Below are positions 32,959-45,652 of a stretch of 64,000 bases of DNA, piece by piece (the stretch's first letter is position 1; each line of letters opens with the position of its first letter). Position numbers and translations under genes: made by a program. The notes beneath the pieces are model-generated. The model was not told the DNA's origin, searched no databases, and saw only the letters and a program-made list of their open reading frames with translations. Source of the stretch: Artemisia argyi (lineage: Eukaryota > Streptophyta > Magnoliopsida > Asterales > Asteraceae); contig CM060709.1 in the NCBI GenBank assembly GCA_030686995.1, positions 308,054,857 through 308,118,856 of the forward strand, in the 5' to 3' direction.

Positions 32959-35527
32959 TTTTTTTGGGTAAAAGGTCAACGACCCGGTAAATATATTACT
33001 CCAAAATACATTTAAGTACAACGGATATGAGTGAATCACATATCTCAGCCCGTTACATAGGCGAAAAGCTTACATAACAAGATACTTCCTATTTTCTAGA
33101 CAAGAAAACGAAACCACTACCACACTATCGAAAGACTCGGACAAACATATAAACTACTTCCTACAACCTTGGAGATTAAAGCCATAAATGGCATTAAGAG
33201 CATCCAATTCTCCTGGAAGATCGTAAATTTGCTTTGAGTAATCATCATAGTCATCAAGCTTATCTTCACGTTCATGACCTCCACCAAAAAGATTTGCTGA
33301 TTCGTCGAACGTGTTAAGAACCTCCTCCTCCCCACTATCAGAAACCACAACCTCACCCACCTTGGAAAAAGGGTTAACCCTCTTAGTGACAGAGGCAGAC
33401 GGAATAGGATGACCTTCATCATCCACAAAAGTAGCTTTCCCATCGATAAGTAGCTTTTCAAGCTTACTAATTTTATCAACTATAGGAGTAGAACCAACTT
33501 CCTTACCTCCCATTGAATCACTCACAAGCGGTTCTTGTGATGTAGTACCAGTCTTAACCGACTCATCCTCATTAACTTCCATTGTACGGCCAGCATCCAC
33601 ATCCTTGTTGGTGTCATAAGTAGGAACACCAAACGTATCCGTATCATCCATATTAAGAGCATCAAATTGGTTAGATGTAGAAATCTTAGTACCACTAGAA
33701 CTAGCCACATCAGAAGTCTTCTTCTTCTTAGTGCCACCAGCTTTCTTAGGTTCAGGAGGAGTCTTTTTGGGTTGATACTGAAACTGCTTACCCACAACAG
33801 GTTTAGTAAACCCCCTTGACCCGGAATTGTAGAACCTCCTTGCTTTCCCTTCTTCTTGTGATTGACAGTCTTGAAACCATCATTAACAGGCTTAGTAGGC
33901 TGAACAGGAGGTATAAAAACTGTAGGACAATCAGCCAGAGTATGACCAAATATCTTACACTTGTCACAACGGGGTGGTTGCCACTCGTATTCAACCCGTA
34001 TCTTCTCAATAGTCGAACCCGTACCATCAAGTAATGGTATCTCAACAGTGAGGCTGTCCCGAAGCACCTCATCCGATCTCACTTCTATCATGCATCTTGC
34101 AAAACTACTACGGCCCCACGATTCCTTACACATTTGGCTTGTAAAAGTATCTAACCTTTTGGGCGTGCCAATCAGTGTGGCAAGAAGACTGAGGCCATCA
34201 TCAGAAAACATTGCAAGGGGAACATCATGGAATTTAACCCACACTGGGATGTTAGTCAAATCCTCTTTAAGTAGACTAGTGTTCAAAGTCCATGGTTTAA
34301 GAATAATAGGAACATTTCTAATCAACCAAGGACCGTTTTCAAGCACATCATCAACACCTTTCTTCGAATTGAACTTAAAGAAGAAGAATCCCTTTGCATT
34401 CATCATAACCTTTTGCACACCAAACTTAGCCCATGCATTGCGTACATAGTAATCAACAACAGGAAAAGCAAGATGTTGGCCAAGGAAATAACCGTAGAGA
34501 GTATTCTCAAACCTCGTGTTTACCTCTTCCACTACTTTCAATGGAACTAAAAGGTCAACATCATCCTTCTTTTTGCTACATTACAACCTCCAAAAATTAG
34601 ATACATGTTTCTGAGGTTCATTAGAAGTAGCAACCACGTAAGAAACTGACTTCACTCCACTAGTAGTATCATCCTTAGAAGCATTAGGACCAGAAACTTT
34701 CGAATTAGAATTATGCCCGGTACCACTTGAAGAGGAAGCCTTATTAGCAACAATCTCCCGTTGAATATTAGTCATGGCTTCATCAAAATTCTTATGCGCA
34801 TTAGATAGTAAGTGCTTCACATCAGCACTTGTAACCGGCTCCAAGTCGTCACCATGTGATGTATCATTCGTAAGTGGAATCGGCTCCACTTTCTGAGTAC
34901 CATTCATAGAACAATCAGGAGCATCATCCATATTTAAACTAACACTACTAGGGTTCATCGTTGAGGGTGTACTCAACTCACCAAAACTAGTAGTGGCCGA
35001 TTGAATATTACCAAGTGAAACCGGCTCTAGCAGGTCATGTTCGCTCCCAACCAAGTTAATTTCAATCATACCAGATTCAGGACTACGGTTCTCCAAAACC
35101 CTAGCAGACACATTCTTCTTGCTAAGAAACCCTTTATTCATCTCTCCCGTAAACCCCACACACCAACCAGCAGAATCAAGCAAACAGGAACAAACCCTGA
35201 CTATAATAGTTAGGGTTTACACACAAACGCACCAACCCGTCAACCACCAACCATAGTCGATATCAATGTAATAATGAGTAATAGATTAATCGACAACAAA
35301 AAACCCAGGAATAAACCCTAACCTCTTAGAAGATGGACAGAATCGATTGAAGAAGGTTAGGAATAATTACGTGCGATTAGAAACCCTCGATATTAATTCT
35401 CAAGATCCGATGGCAGAGTATGTGTAATCCAACAAACAAGATTGAATGAGATACACGACTGGTCGGAAGAAGAGAAAACGATTAGGAAAAGGAGGGTAGA
35501 AAGTCGCCAGAGGGACAGTCGACTATT
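32959..35527 (-). mobile_element. ORF1-only LINE, full-length copy inside transposase exon 5
   Basis: 2,569 bp flanked by AAGAGAAGAAAAAG-type target duplications (32944-32958 and 35528-35541, differing by one A). The poly(A) tail appears as T7 at 32959. The minus strand encodes a LINE ORF1 only. After its stop (33154) comes a 3' UTR of under 200 bp and the tail, with no endonuclease or reverse transcriptase. Two further copies in this window have the same structure. Confidence 0.85.
33154..35183 (-). pseudogene. LINE ORF1 protein (DUF4283 plus zinc knuckle), copy A
   Basis: Starts near 35183 (MLDSAGWCVGF). A Ser/Thr-rich N-terminal region is followed by a DUF4283-type nucleic-acid-binding domain (GYFLGQHLAFPVVDYY to SSFARCMIEV), a CCHC knuckle (CDKCKIFGHTLADC) and an acidic C-terminal tail ending in a conserved DLPGELDALNAIYG motif. 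Broken by TAA at 34581-34583 and a frameshift near 33812 in a G run. In LINEs this protein binds the element RNA as a chaperone. Confidence 0.85.
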
Positions 35528-36503
35528 AAGAGAAGAAAAAGTTTATAGACTATAAGGTATGTTGCTTTTTATTCAGCATGAATCCCATGGGATTCACATA
35601 CAATCCCATGGGATTCACTGTGAATCCCATGGGATTCACTGTGAATCCCATGGGATTATTTATAAATCTATGGTTTTCAGTATGAATTAAAAAAAAATGT
35701 AATTCAAAGTATTTCTTTTCTTATTTTTCACAGTCAATCCCATGGGATTCACAGTGAATTCCATGGGATTCACTCCCATAGGATTAGTTTTGAGAAAGAA
35801 TTGGTTACAGTGACTCTTGTTATCAGCATAAATCCCATGGGATTCACAGTGAATCCCATGGGATTCACAGTGAATCCCATGGGATTGACAGTGAATCCCA
35901 TGGGATTAGTTATGAATCCATGGTTTTCAGTATGAATTTTAAGGAAATAGTAATTCAAAGTAATTCTTTTTTTATTTTTTGTTTAAAACAGGTACTGCGT
36001 ACAATAGAAGATGGGTTGGTGGTATGCAGTTGTAGACATTTTGCTCGATATGGTTTTCTTTGCCGACATATATTCTTTGTCTTCAAGAACCGTGATATTA
36101 ACGTCATTCCAAAACAATAAAAGGCTTTGAAAACAGAAGTGGAGGCTGTAGAAAAGATGGGATTGGTGAGTTTGTAGAAAAGTTGAAGACTTTGAAAACA
36201 GAAGTGGAGGCTGAGGTTCCAAATCCTCCTTCAAGTAAAACGGGAGATGTGATTGGTGAACATTATGCAATTTCTAAACCTGAGGAAAGAATAGTCAACA
36301 ATCCAACAAAGGTAGGAAACAAAGGGAATATTACAGAAAAAGAACGCAATAAAAGGCGAAAGAGTGAACGAGAAAAAGCACTTGGAGTTAAAAAGAAACA
36401 AGTGAAGAAGTGCGGCTTTTGTGGAATAAAGACCAACTTGCACACAAAAACAACTTGTCCGGATAACCCAAATAGGCGAAAGCCGAAACCAAAAGTTTCT
36501 TGA

Positions 36504-37313
36504 ACAAACTTATTATATTCTGGTTTTATGTTAGTTCTTTTTTATTCTTTACTTGAATATTTAGATGATTTGCAAAGGAAATTTCTGAATTTGTTAGTTA
36601 TTTTCTTCTTTAATTGGATATTTAGATTATTTGAAAAGAAATTTCTGAATTTGTGAGTTATTCTTATTTTTTAATTGAATATTTATAAGAATCCCATTAG
36701 ATTATCAAATGAATCCCATGGGATTATCAAATGAATCCCATATGATTATTTCCCTAATCTCATGGGATTCTTTGAAATTCGTTTAAACAAAAATCATTGA
36801 AGAATCCCATGGGATTAGAAACTGAATCCCATGGGATTATTTCCCTAATCCCATGGGATTCATTGAAATTCGTTTAAACCAATTACTTCAACAAAAACAA
36901 CATAACCCAAATTCAAGGCGAAAACCGAAACCAACAGTTTCTTGAACAAACTTATTATATTCTGGTTTTCTGTTGGTTATTTTTTCTTCTTTACTTGATT
37001 ATTCAGATGATTTACAAAGAAAATTCTGGTTCTTTTTTATTTTTCTTCTTTAATTGAATATTTTTAAGAATCCCATAAGATTCATTTTCTAATCCCATGG
37101 GATTAGCAAATGAATCCCATGGGATTATTTTATAACTTCATTTAAAATTTCAACCATCAACAAGAAAATGTAAATAAAATATCATAAAAATCTGATAATA
37201 GCAAGAAAATCTATACAAAATATCATAAAAAATCTAAAAATAGCATAAAAGAAAATCTGTGTAAACCAATTACTTCAACAGTTATAGTTCTACCATTAAC
37301 AAAAGACGAACTT
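36504..37313. other. Convergent intergenic gap of the MULE
   Basis: No gene. Two palindrome clusters (36690-36860, 37070-37130) and two similar 3'-flank stretches starting TTCTTGAACAAACTTATTAT (36498 and 36940), which look like a duplicated transposase 3' end. Confidence 0.6.
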
Positions 37314-40300
37314 CTAGAATTTGCAGTCACGTGCATCCCTATTCCTAATTGCTGAAAAAATTATAGACAGCTTTTCACCAGGAGGAAGTTTATCAAACTC
37401 CAATGCTAATTCATACATTTTACCCGCATGAACATTAATCTCGTGTAACAATATCTTGGTGGCAAACTTGAATCTCAATAACCTTAATTGGTCAGACTGC
37501 TCTTTAGACTCAGCAACCAAACCACAATCCCATTTTCCAGGAGCTTCACCAGTGTAATTATCCATATGTAACATAGCGAAAACACCACAATCCTTGAAGT
37601 TGTTCTTGGTCTTCCACTTGAGGCTTGCGATTCTTGGCTTGACTTTACGAATGCTAGCATGTTTATTGTATCCATACAACTCCAAATGACGGGCAAATAA
37701 TGTTTTCTTCAAAAATTATTAAAAAAAGAGAGCATAAATAACTATAATTATTAGAAAATCACATATTCGTCTAATATCTCATATAGTTCTGTATGAATCC
37801 CATGGGATTCATCATAAAAGTATCATAAAAGTAACATGTGTCATATGTGTCAATCCCATGGGATTCAGTATGAATCCCATGGGATTCAGTATGAATCCCT
37901 TAGGATTCAGAATGGGATTCAGAATGAATCATAAAAGTACTTACAAGAAGTTCACATGAATCTTCATACTTTTCCTCATACGTTGCTCCACAATTGCTGT
38001 TATCCAGTATCGTCATTGTTATAACCCTTTTAGTAAGGCTGAAGACAACAACAAAGAAATGGCCCAATTTGCGAATAGGAAAAAATGCCTGTTTAAACAA
38101 AACCAAAAAACATAATAAAAATGACAAAAAGTAAAAACAAAAATAAAAAATTAAAACAAAAAAATATATAATTTTACCAATTCAATGCCTTTGAGAGCTA
38201 TGCCACCAATATCATCTTTAAAATGAGCCGAAAGTTCTTTTTCAAATTCTTAAAATTTATCATCCTCAGACTCCAATGTTCCATCAAACATAGTTAGCGG
38301 CTGTATATGCGATTTTACAGTATGATGTTATGATATGAATTGAAAATAGTTTACTAAGAAAAATAAAAAAATAATTACTTACAATACATCCGGTTGGGAA
38401 AAAGTGTCACGATGGACAACCAGCTCCTCTAGAACGATTTTCATGATTCAGAATTGCAACTAAACAATCAATTACTTTAGCATCAACCTCCAAACCGGGT
38501 GCTAATGTCTCCATATTCAAACACACTGAATATGGCTCCCCAGAATGTGTTTCAAAAAACTGGTTCACTATATAAGAAAAAAATCAAAAACTTGTTCACT
38601 ATATAAGAAAAAAAATCATTTAAGAATCATATCATATAATTGTGAATCCCATGGGATTCACATACAATCCCATGGGATTCACATACAATCCCATGGGATT
38701 GCCAGTGAATCCCATGGGATTCACTGTGAATCCCATGGGGTTCAGTGTGAATCCCATGGGATTCACTGTCAATCCCTCACATTGAATCAGATAACAATGA
38801 AGCTTATATAAAAAAAGCACAAACTTACATCTTTTCGCCTTGCATCGCGAAAACACTATTCCCAAGAACGAACTCTGACCTAGTTAATTTAAGTTGAACC
38901 TTTGTCTTCTTGTTCATATATGGCGACAATAAATAGGAAGACGGTTTCACCAAACGCTTTTTAGGACTCAAACTTACATTGGAAGCACGAGTAGCCATAT
39001 TTTGAGGATTAATGGCACCTGGATTCACATCACCCATTGGCTCCACAGTACCTTCAGCGACCGACTTTAGCTGAATAAAATAAAAAAAATAAATTAAAAA
39101 TAAATAAATTAAATTAAAACACTAATATTATACAAGAATATTACATAATAGAACTCAGCAGCTGCACAATTAAACCACTCTTCAATCAGCTCTAAATTGT
39201 TTTCAATCCATTGAGTTAAAGAGAAAGGTTCAGCAACTTGCTTTACGGGAACTGCATCATCTCGCTTCTCGGCATCTTTATCATCCCCATTACCATCATC
39301 ACATTCTTCTTGTATTTGACATGGATCAACCACTGTTGAAATAACTAAAACAAAGCTTATGGGGTTTACACTTTGAACATTAGGCAACAAAACTTATGGG
39401 ATTGACAAATGAATCACATGGAATTAACAGATGAATCCCATGGGATTCACAAATAAATCCCATAGGATTCAATAAAAGAGATCCAATAAAAGGGAAAGAG
39501 ATCCAATAAATTAACCAATGTCGGAAAGAGATCCAATAAAAGGTAACTACAACAATTATAAATTTAACAAAGTTATTACATAAATTCGACGGTTTCAAGT
39601 ACAAAAGGGAACCACAACAGGCTATCGGAATTAAGGATCGGTACCAGATAGGCGTTTATCATTTACAGTATCATCATCTCCATCAGCACCTCCATTATCA
39701 TCAGCTCGATCAAGATCTTCACCATTCAATGAGACTGGATGCTCGATAATCTGAACATACCTTTGATGTAGTTCAATGAGCTTTGGATCGGCAAGAAATT
39801 CTACACCGCCTATAACCAAAAGTTCTTCAACAGCAATTCTTTCATTGCTTAAAATAGATAACTTTTCTTCAAGTTTTTTAAGCAATTCCTGGAGAAAAAA
39901 CAAATAGGAATATTCATAATGAGATAAGCACATTGAATCCCATGGGATTCATATTTAATCCCATGGGATTCACAGTTATTCCCATGTAAGCCCATGGGAT
40001 TAACTGTGAATCCCATGGGATTATGTATGAATCCTATGGAATTAACAGTGAATCCCATGGGATTGTTTATGAATCCCATGGGATCCTAAACACGCTCACA
40101 CATAAAGAAGTATCACAAGAAAATAAAACAAGGAATTAAACAAACCTCCTTGTAAGAACTATCGGTAGAACAACCGGAAACAAAACCTTCCATCTCTGGA
40201 AGCTTAGATTCGTCATAAAGATCTAACGTCCCCATAACCTCTTCTTTCAATTCCATGTCTTCCCTTTTTGACATTAAGAATGAGGACCAGTGTTTTGATG

Positions 40301-41792
40301 TCCGGACGTGTGCGGACATAAGAAAGCTTCTTGTACTTGGTGGAATCTAAATACAAAAGTTGTAAACAAAAAAACAATGAACGAAAAAGTGTAAGAAAGA
40401 TACAACAAATATGTCACAGTTAATCCCATGGGATTCACAGTTAATCCAATAGGATTTTTTATGAATCCCATGGGATTTTGTATGAATCCCATGGGATTCA
40501 CAGTTAATCTCATGGGATTCACAGTAACATGATATAAACATTATATGTCAACAAATATGTCACACAAACATAAAAACAATTTAAAACTTCGTATAGTTTA
40601 AAACTTACAGCAAGAAAGGTATATGGCCCAGTGCATTTGTTTTGAAGAGTTGTCGGTTTTCTACTAAGTTTAAGATAATGAACGATGTACTCACACCAAT
40701 CAATACTACGAATATCAGTATCTTCACGAAGACGCTTAACAACATCAAGATTTATTTCCTCCTGCAAGCCAGCAACCATACCCATTGTATTCGTAAACAA
40801 GGTAAGAAAGTTAACTTTAAAAAGGAAGTCAATTTCCATAGACTCGATCAACTTGCTAGCAATATCATTCACTCTTATTTACTTAGCAGATTTTGTTTGA
40901 AACGGACCAAACCAAACTTTCTCAAAATCATCTCCCACTGGTCTGGTTTCTAAAGATAACAAAGACTCGCCGCCAATGGGAATACCTAGCATCTCATGAA
41001 CTTTGTTAACGGTGGCCTGAATTGACTTCCCACCTTCCAACTTCAACTGGCAAGTCTCAGCATCAAAATTATCAACCACATACCTACCTAACCTTGACGG
41101 AATTTTGGTTATATCAAACTTGAAATACGAGCTAAATCCTATCTCCTCCAAAAACTTCTCAATATCAATATTTTTTATGCCATGGATGGCAGTATGAAAG
41201 GCAGTGGGTGCTGACCTAGCCTGAAGAATGGGAATTTTTTTAAGATAATCTTGACATCGTTTATCTTCTTCTTTCAACACCTTTCATTTCTTCTTGCCTT
41301 TCTTATTCGGCTTCGATTCATTCTCCTCATCAGTTTCTACTTTAACCAACGAATTCTTCAACAGAGTCTTCATCAACTGCTTCATAACATTGTCAAGTAA
41401 AATATATTCTTTAACATCTTCTTTACCCGAATCGTCCTTCACTTTCTTCTTCCCCTTATCTTCTTCTTTATCTGAAACGGAAGAATCGTCCCTCTTTCTC
41501 TTTGATTTAATCTTTTCATCAGCATTACTCTTTGATATCTTCTTTTCATCAACATCTACATAAAAAAAACATAATATAAACCACTTGATAACAAAGAGAT
41601 TCATAATGAATCCCATGGGATTGACAGTGAATCCCATGGGATTCAATGTGAATCCCACGGGATTCACAGTGAATCCTATGGGATTCACTATGATCAGAAT
41701 GCTTATACCAGAATGCAGTACACTATGTGAGTACACTATGTGGCACAGGCTGCAATCAATTTATCATAAAAACAGATCTATACTAACCTCAG

Positions 41793-43214
41793 TGATGCGT
41801 AGGGATTGCACCAGGCTTTACCTCTCGAGGGATCTCGAGAAGCTTACAACCCCCACCAGGCAGTGTACCTGATCGTTGTAGTATAGTATAGTGACAAGTA
41901 CTGGGGGATTGATCGTTCAACTTGGGAATAGTGTCGCTAGGATTAGAAAACCTAAAGACTAGGTCTAGAGATGAGGGATGATTCTTTTTGTATATTTAGG
42001 TTTTTATGAAAGTAATTAAAAATCTCGGATTTTAGAGGAGTGGGCGGAATTAGTTGCTATTCAACTAACCCAATAACTAAAGATGTAATCAAAATAAAAT
42101 ACTAGAAATAAAAATAAACTAAATTAACTGGTGGTGTGAGCAATATATGGGAGAATTGTGTTTACTTAGGTTTCACTACTCCCTAGATATCTTTTACAGG
42201 TTAATTATTTGTTACAGTTGCGTGGATGACGGATTGTATTCCTTAATACCATTCATGGGGTGGCGTACTTACTTCCCCAATCCTATAAGCTCCTACTTCA
42301 CTCCTATGTCGAGCCGGCTAAGAAACTCCTAACATGGGATCACTAGAATTCGCTCATGCATTAAATACAATCATAAAAACCTAGTACACATTGGTTAATG
42401 TTTCTTAAGACATTCAAGCAAGTTACACAATGGAGATCTGCCAGTTTTCTTAAGCCTAACATTGAAATCATTCATCCAATACAACTATAAACAAGCAATC
42501 AACCTATAATCAACATCTAGGTTTCATTACATCTAAGCAAACACATGAAAAATCTAGCCTAGCATGTTGAAATCAAGACAAGCATAAGATATATTCAAAC
42601 AACACATAGACATATTGAATGAATTGAAAGAGGACTTATCTTAATCGAACATGAAAGGTTTCAAGGGGTGAAAACCCTTGAAAATACTGTTACAAAAGAC
42701 CTAGGGTTTATTAGGTTCGACCCTAGTATTCTCCACACAAGTTCCTCTCTTAATGAATGAAAAATAGCAAAGTATATATAGATTTTTTGAGGTGACGGCG
42801 TCAAGAGTAAATGTCTGACGCCGTCATCTCGCCGTCAAATAAATTCTCGGACTGCCTAGATCTGGGTTTGACGCCGTCACGTGTATTCCTTCTGCAGGCC
42901 GTCACAAAAATTACTCTTGATGCCCTTCTCTTGACGCCTTCAGGTTTTCTCTGGGTCGTCATGGATTTTACTCCTGACGCCGTCACAATTTCCCTCTTAA
43001 CGCCGTCAGGTACTGTTCTCAGCATGGAAAATTAAGTCTTTGCCGTTTTCTTCACTTTTATGCTCCAAAAACGTCCAAAATGCTTCCTTTTCCAGAATTC
43101 ACTCCGAAAGTACCTAAAATCACAAAAGGAACGATTTAGGGCAATATTTGATCAAATAAATTCAATTTCGGGCTTAAATGACCCCCTAAAAACGGTTCAT
43201 TTTTTGCCTCATCA
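41793..43214 (-). repeat. 3' LTR of the gag-only element (1,422 bp)
   Basis: Oriented minus, so U3 is on the right. TATA at about 42773-42782. TGACG/CGTCA array at 42792-43012. tRNA-Asp-like segment at 41873-41900. Confidence 0.92.
42792..43012 (-). promoter_or_regulatory. TGACG (bZIP/TGA-type) array and TATA in LTR U3
   Basis: Reading toward the gene: repeated TGACGSCGTCA near-palindromes and TGACG half sites, one joined to a CACGTG G-box (TCACGTGT), then TATATATA about 10 bp after the last. The same array is at 49082-49302 in the other LTR, and two more TGACGCCGTCA copies lie at about 45189-45220 in the interior. TGACG is the core of TGA-bZIP sites in stress-inducible plant promoters. Confidence 0.6.
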
Positions 43215-43232
43215 TATACCCTTACACTTGAG
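43215..43232 (-). promoter_or_regulatory. Polypurine-like tract next to the 3' LTR
   Basis: On the minus strand, CTCAAGTGTAAGGGTATA abuts the LTR start TGATGAGG, the position expected for plus-strand priming. Only moderately purine-rich. Confidence 0.5.
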
Positions 43233-43764
43233 ATTTGCTTGTCCTCAAGCAAATGCGCTTTTATTCTAGTCAAAATACAAGTTAGGGGTCATTTAACACT
43301 AATATAAAAGTAATTACAACAAATAATCGTTCCACTAAAGACCAAAGACAAGCATGGAGGTCATATACTAGCACCTCACAAATAGTGTTTAGATACTCAC
43401 ATCTCTCGGGTATAATAAAGTAATATCACAATATGGAAATGGAAAACATCTCTCACTACCTGTCATAGCAAAATAGATTACCATAGGCTTGGGAAAGGAT
43501 TAAACCTCCACCACATGGCGTAAGCACCTAGGATAAACTATCAAAGAAGTCTTTTAAAGGGTTGTAACGTTAGGTGTGAGGATATGGAATACACGGTTTT
43601 GTTAGATATAGGCAGTCTTTACTGGTGGCGAGTTAACAATCTTGGTTAATTACATGTACAATATGGCGTTGCTAAGCCAAGACTAGACTCGACTTAAGCT
43701 AATAAATGAAAAATAACAAAAACATAAAATGAACATAGAATGAAACGGGATGGTAGTCCGTATG

Positions 43765-43768
<4 letters not shown>

Positions 43769-43822
<54 letters not shown>
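43769..43822. repeat. (CT)n microsatellite
   Basis: About 27 CT units inside the non-coding interior of the Ty3-type element. Confidence 0.95.
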
Positions 43823-43826
<4 letters not shown>

Positions 43827-45652
43827 ATACACTCTTACCCTCCCATCCAAAATAATACATCATAGGGAATGAACATTCCCCTTAAACTTGAAATTTTACA
43901 TACTTTACAATAAACTAATCTAATGACTCGAATTAAGAAAATCAAAACACTTGGAGTACTCTTGAGATTAACGTACATATGGGGGTCTTCCCCATTACTC
44001 CATAAAATAAGTACTTTACCCATGAGTCCCAATCGTCCCAAAACAATATGTACAAGGATATGACTCGACTTAGCAACCATGTAATCAATTAGATAATTAA
44101 CTTAGGGTTTAAAAAATAACAATAATGCACTAAAGATTAGTGCACACATGGAAGGCTAAAGCGATTTGGGTGTACATTTAAGTGGGGTGTAACAAATTCT
44201 TCCTTTAAGTAAGATGCTTAAAGTTAGAAACGAAAAGATAGGCTCGGAGGGGTGTACTAGGGGTTTCGTGTACTAAAAATGAGTACAACGCTAAGGGTGT
44301 AGGAAAAATTAGTTGACTTAACTAGCCAAGTAATATGACTTAAATGGTCAAGTAAATATGATACGGGTTTAACACAAGGGTGATCCTAATGCCTCTTATC
44401 ATGTAGTAAATCCTACTACACGAATGTAGTCTCACTAGCTGTCTCGGGATGCATCACTAACTCAAGTTCTAGAATCTAAATGCTACCGGTACACTCATAA
44501 GCACTAATAGTAAATGCTTTTCCTATCAAATCTAAAGGCGAACCTCACATATTTGGGTGGAAAATTTTTCTGAATAGTACGGTTTTGTGCTAGTCATACA
44601 ATCTCCTATCCATGAGACGCTTGCTATGGCTAAAGTTTCACTCCTAAATTTTGTAAAAAATTTTAAATTTGGCGCTAAAATTACACTAACAAGTATTTTT
44701 CATAGTTTTATTACACATCTACCATCAAACAAACAAACTCAAGCGAAAATGTATCTGTAAGGTATCATCATTTTACCCTCCCCTTACACTTAGGATGAAC
44801 ATTGTCCCAATGTTCAAGTAAAGAATGTAAAAGTGAAATAAGTAAAATGAATGAAATCAAATACTCTCCTGATTCGCTCGGTATGGATAATAAGGTAACC
44901 AGGTTAGATCTTCCTCCAAGAAAATGAACAATCAAAGCTTCCCTTCCAGAATATAAATCATCTTCTTGTCATACATAACCTGTTAAATCTGAGAAAACAG
45001 ACAAGGCAACCTCGCGTAAAATCGACGGCAATCTATATATGCTAACAAATCCTAGAAAACAAAATAAGATATAATACTTGTAGAATGATGTTTGCAGATT
45101 TCCTGAAGATTATAAAACTAAAGATTCAACAAAACTTTAAGACTCCGTTAGAAAAACAAAGCTGGTAAAATTTCTAGAATTTTACACGTGACGCCGTCAA
45201 GAGTAAACTCGTGACGCCGTCAGAAGTGACCTGCAGAAATTCTTATGTTAAGTTTCTGGAAAACTTCGTCCTACTTCCTGGAAAATCTTGCAAAACATCA
45301 TTATGACTCGATACAAGCATTTGACTCTAACAAATACGAATATATATGTTCAGTTAATATTGTGGAGAACCATGATCAATTTTTGTTTCTTAAAAACATA
45401 TTTGGGGTTTCCCCTTACACTTATCTTTTGCGAAATACCTTTGGATGAAGTTAAGACTAGGCCAAACAACAAAATAAAGTATTTTCACCATTTTAGTTTT
45501 GAAACATGATCTACCAACAATAAAAATAAAGCATGCATACGGAAGCAAATAACAATCAAACAAAATAAAAATCACACAAAACATGGGTTGCCTCCCAAGA
45601 AGCGCTTTTCTTTATTTACGAGTCTTGTAGCTATACTCAAGGTCATGGGTTA

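Larger units (their letters stand above)
30212..36503 (+). pseudogene. MULE transposase (FAR1/MULE/SWIM type), interrupted by a LINE
   Basis: Seven exons by eye: about 30212-30266, 30775-31113, 31229-31712, 31876-32134, 32340-35556 (containing the LINE 32959-35527), 35992-36117 and about 36183-36503. Phases agree across the first six. Domain order: FAR1 DNA-binding region (FYNTLDEAIEMYGNYA to AKHNH); MULE transposase core with first Asp in FDATFRCN, second in TDQDGAM, and MWH then the Glu-containing RTTSRSESEN; SWIM finger CSC...LCRH; and a C-terminal zinc motif CGFCG...HTKTTCP. A stop at 36118 and an imperfect 65-bp-spaced duplication (28 nt at 36121 and 36186) spoil the C-terminal junction. 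The core is otherwise intact; the LINE splits exon 5. Confidence 0.88.
43215..45652. other. Non-coding 3' interior of the gag-only element
   Basis: Where pol would be expected there is 2.4 kb without coding capacity. It contains a (CT)n run (43769-43822) and repeated GTGTAAGGGGA-like motifs (near 44780 and 45410 on the minus strand). Confidence 0.75.

Noticed and set aside
33961..34449. 162-aa plus-strand ORF
   Set aside because: Antisense to the LINE ORF1 DUF4283 region; the same antisense ORF appears in copy C at 57674-58201, as expected from shared sequence.
41871..41930. tRNA-Asp gene in the LTR
   Set aside because: Only the 5' part matches; no anticodon arm or B box follows, so it is not a tRNA gene.
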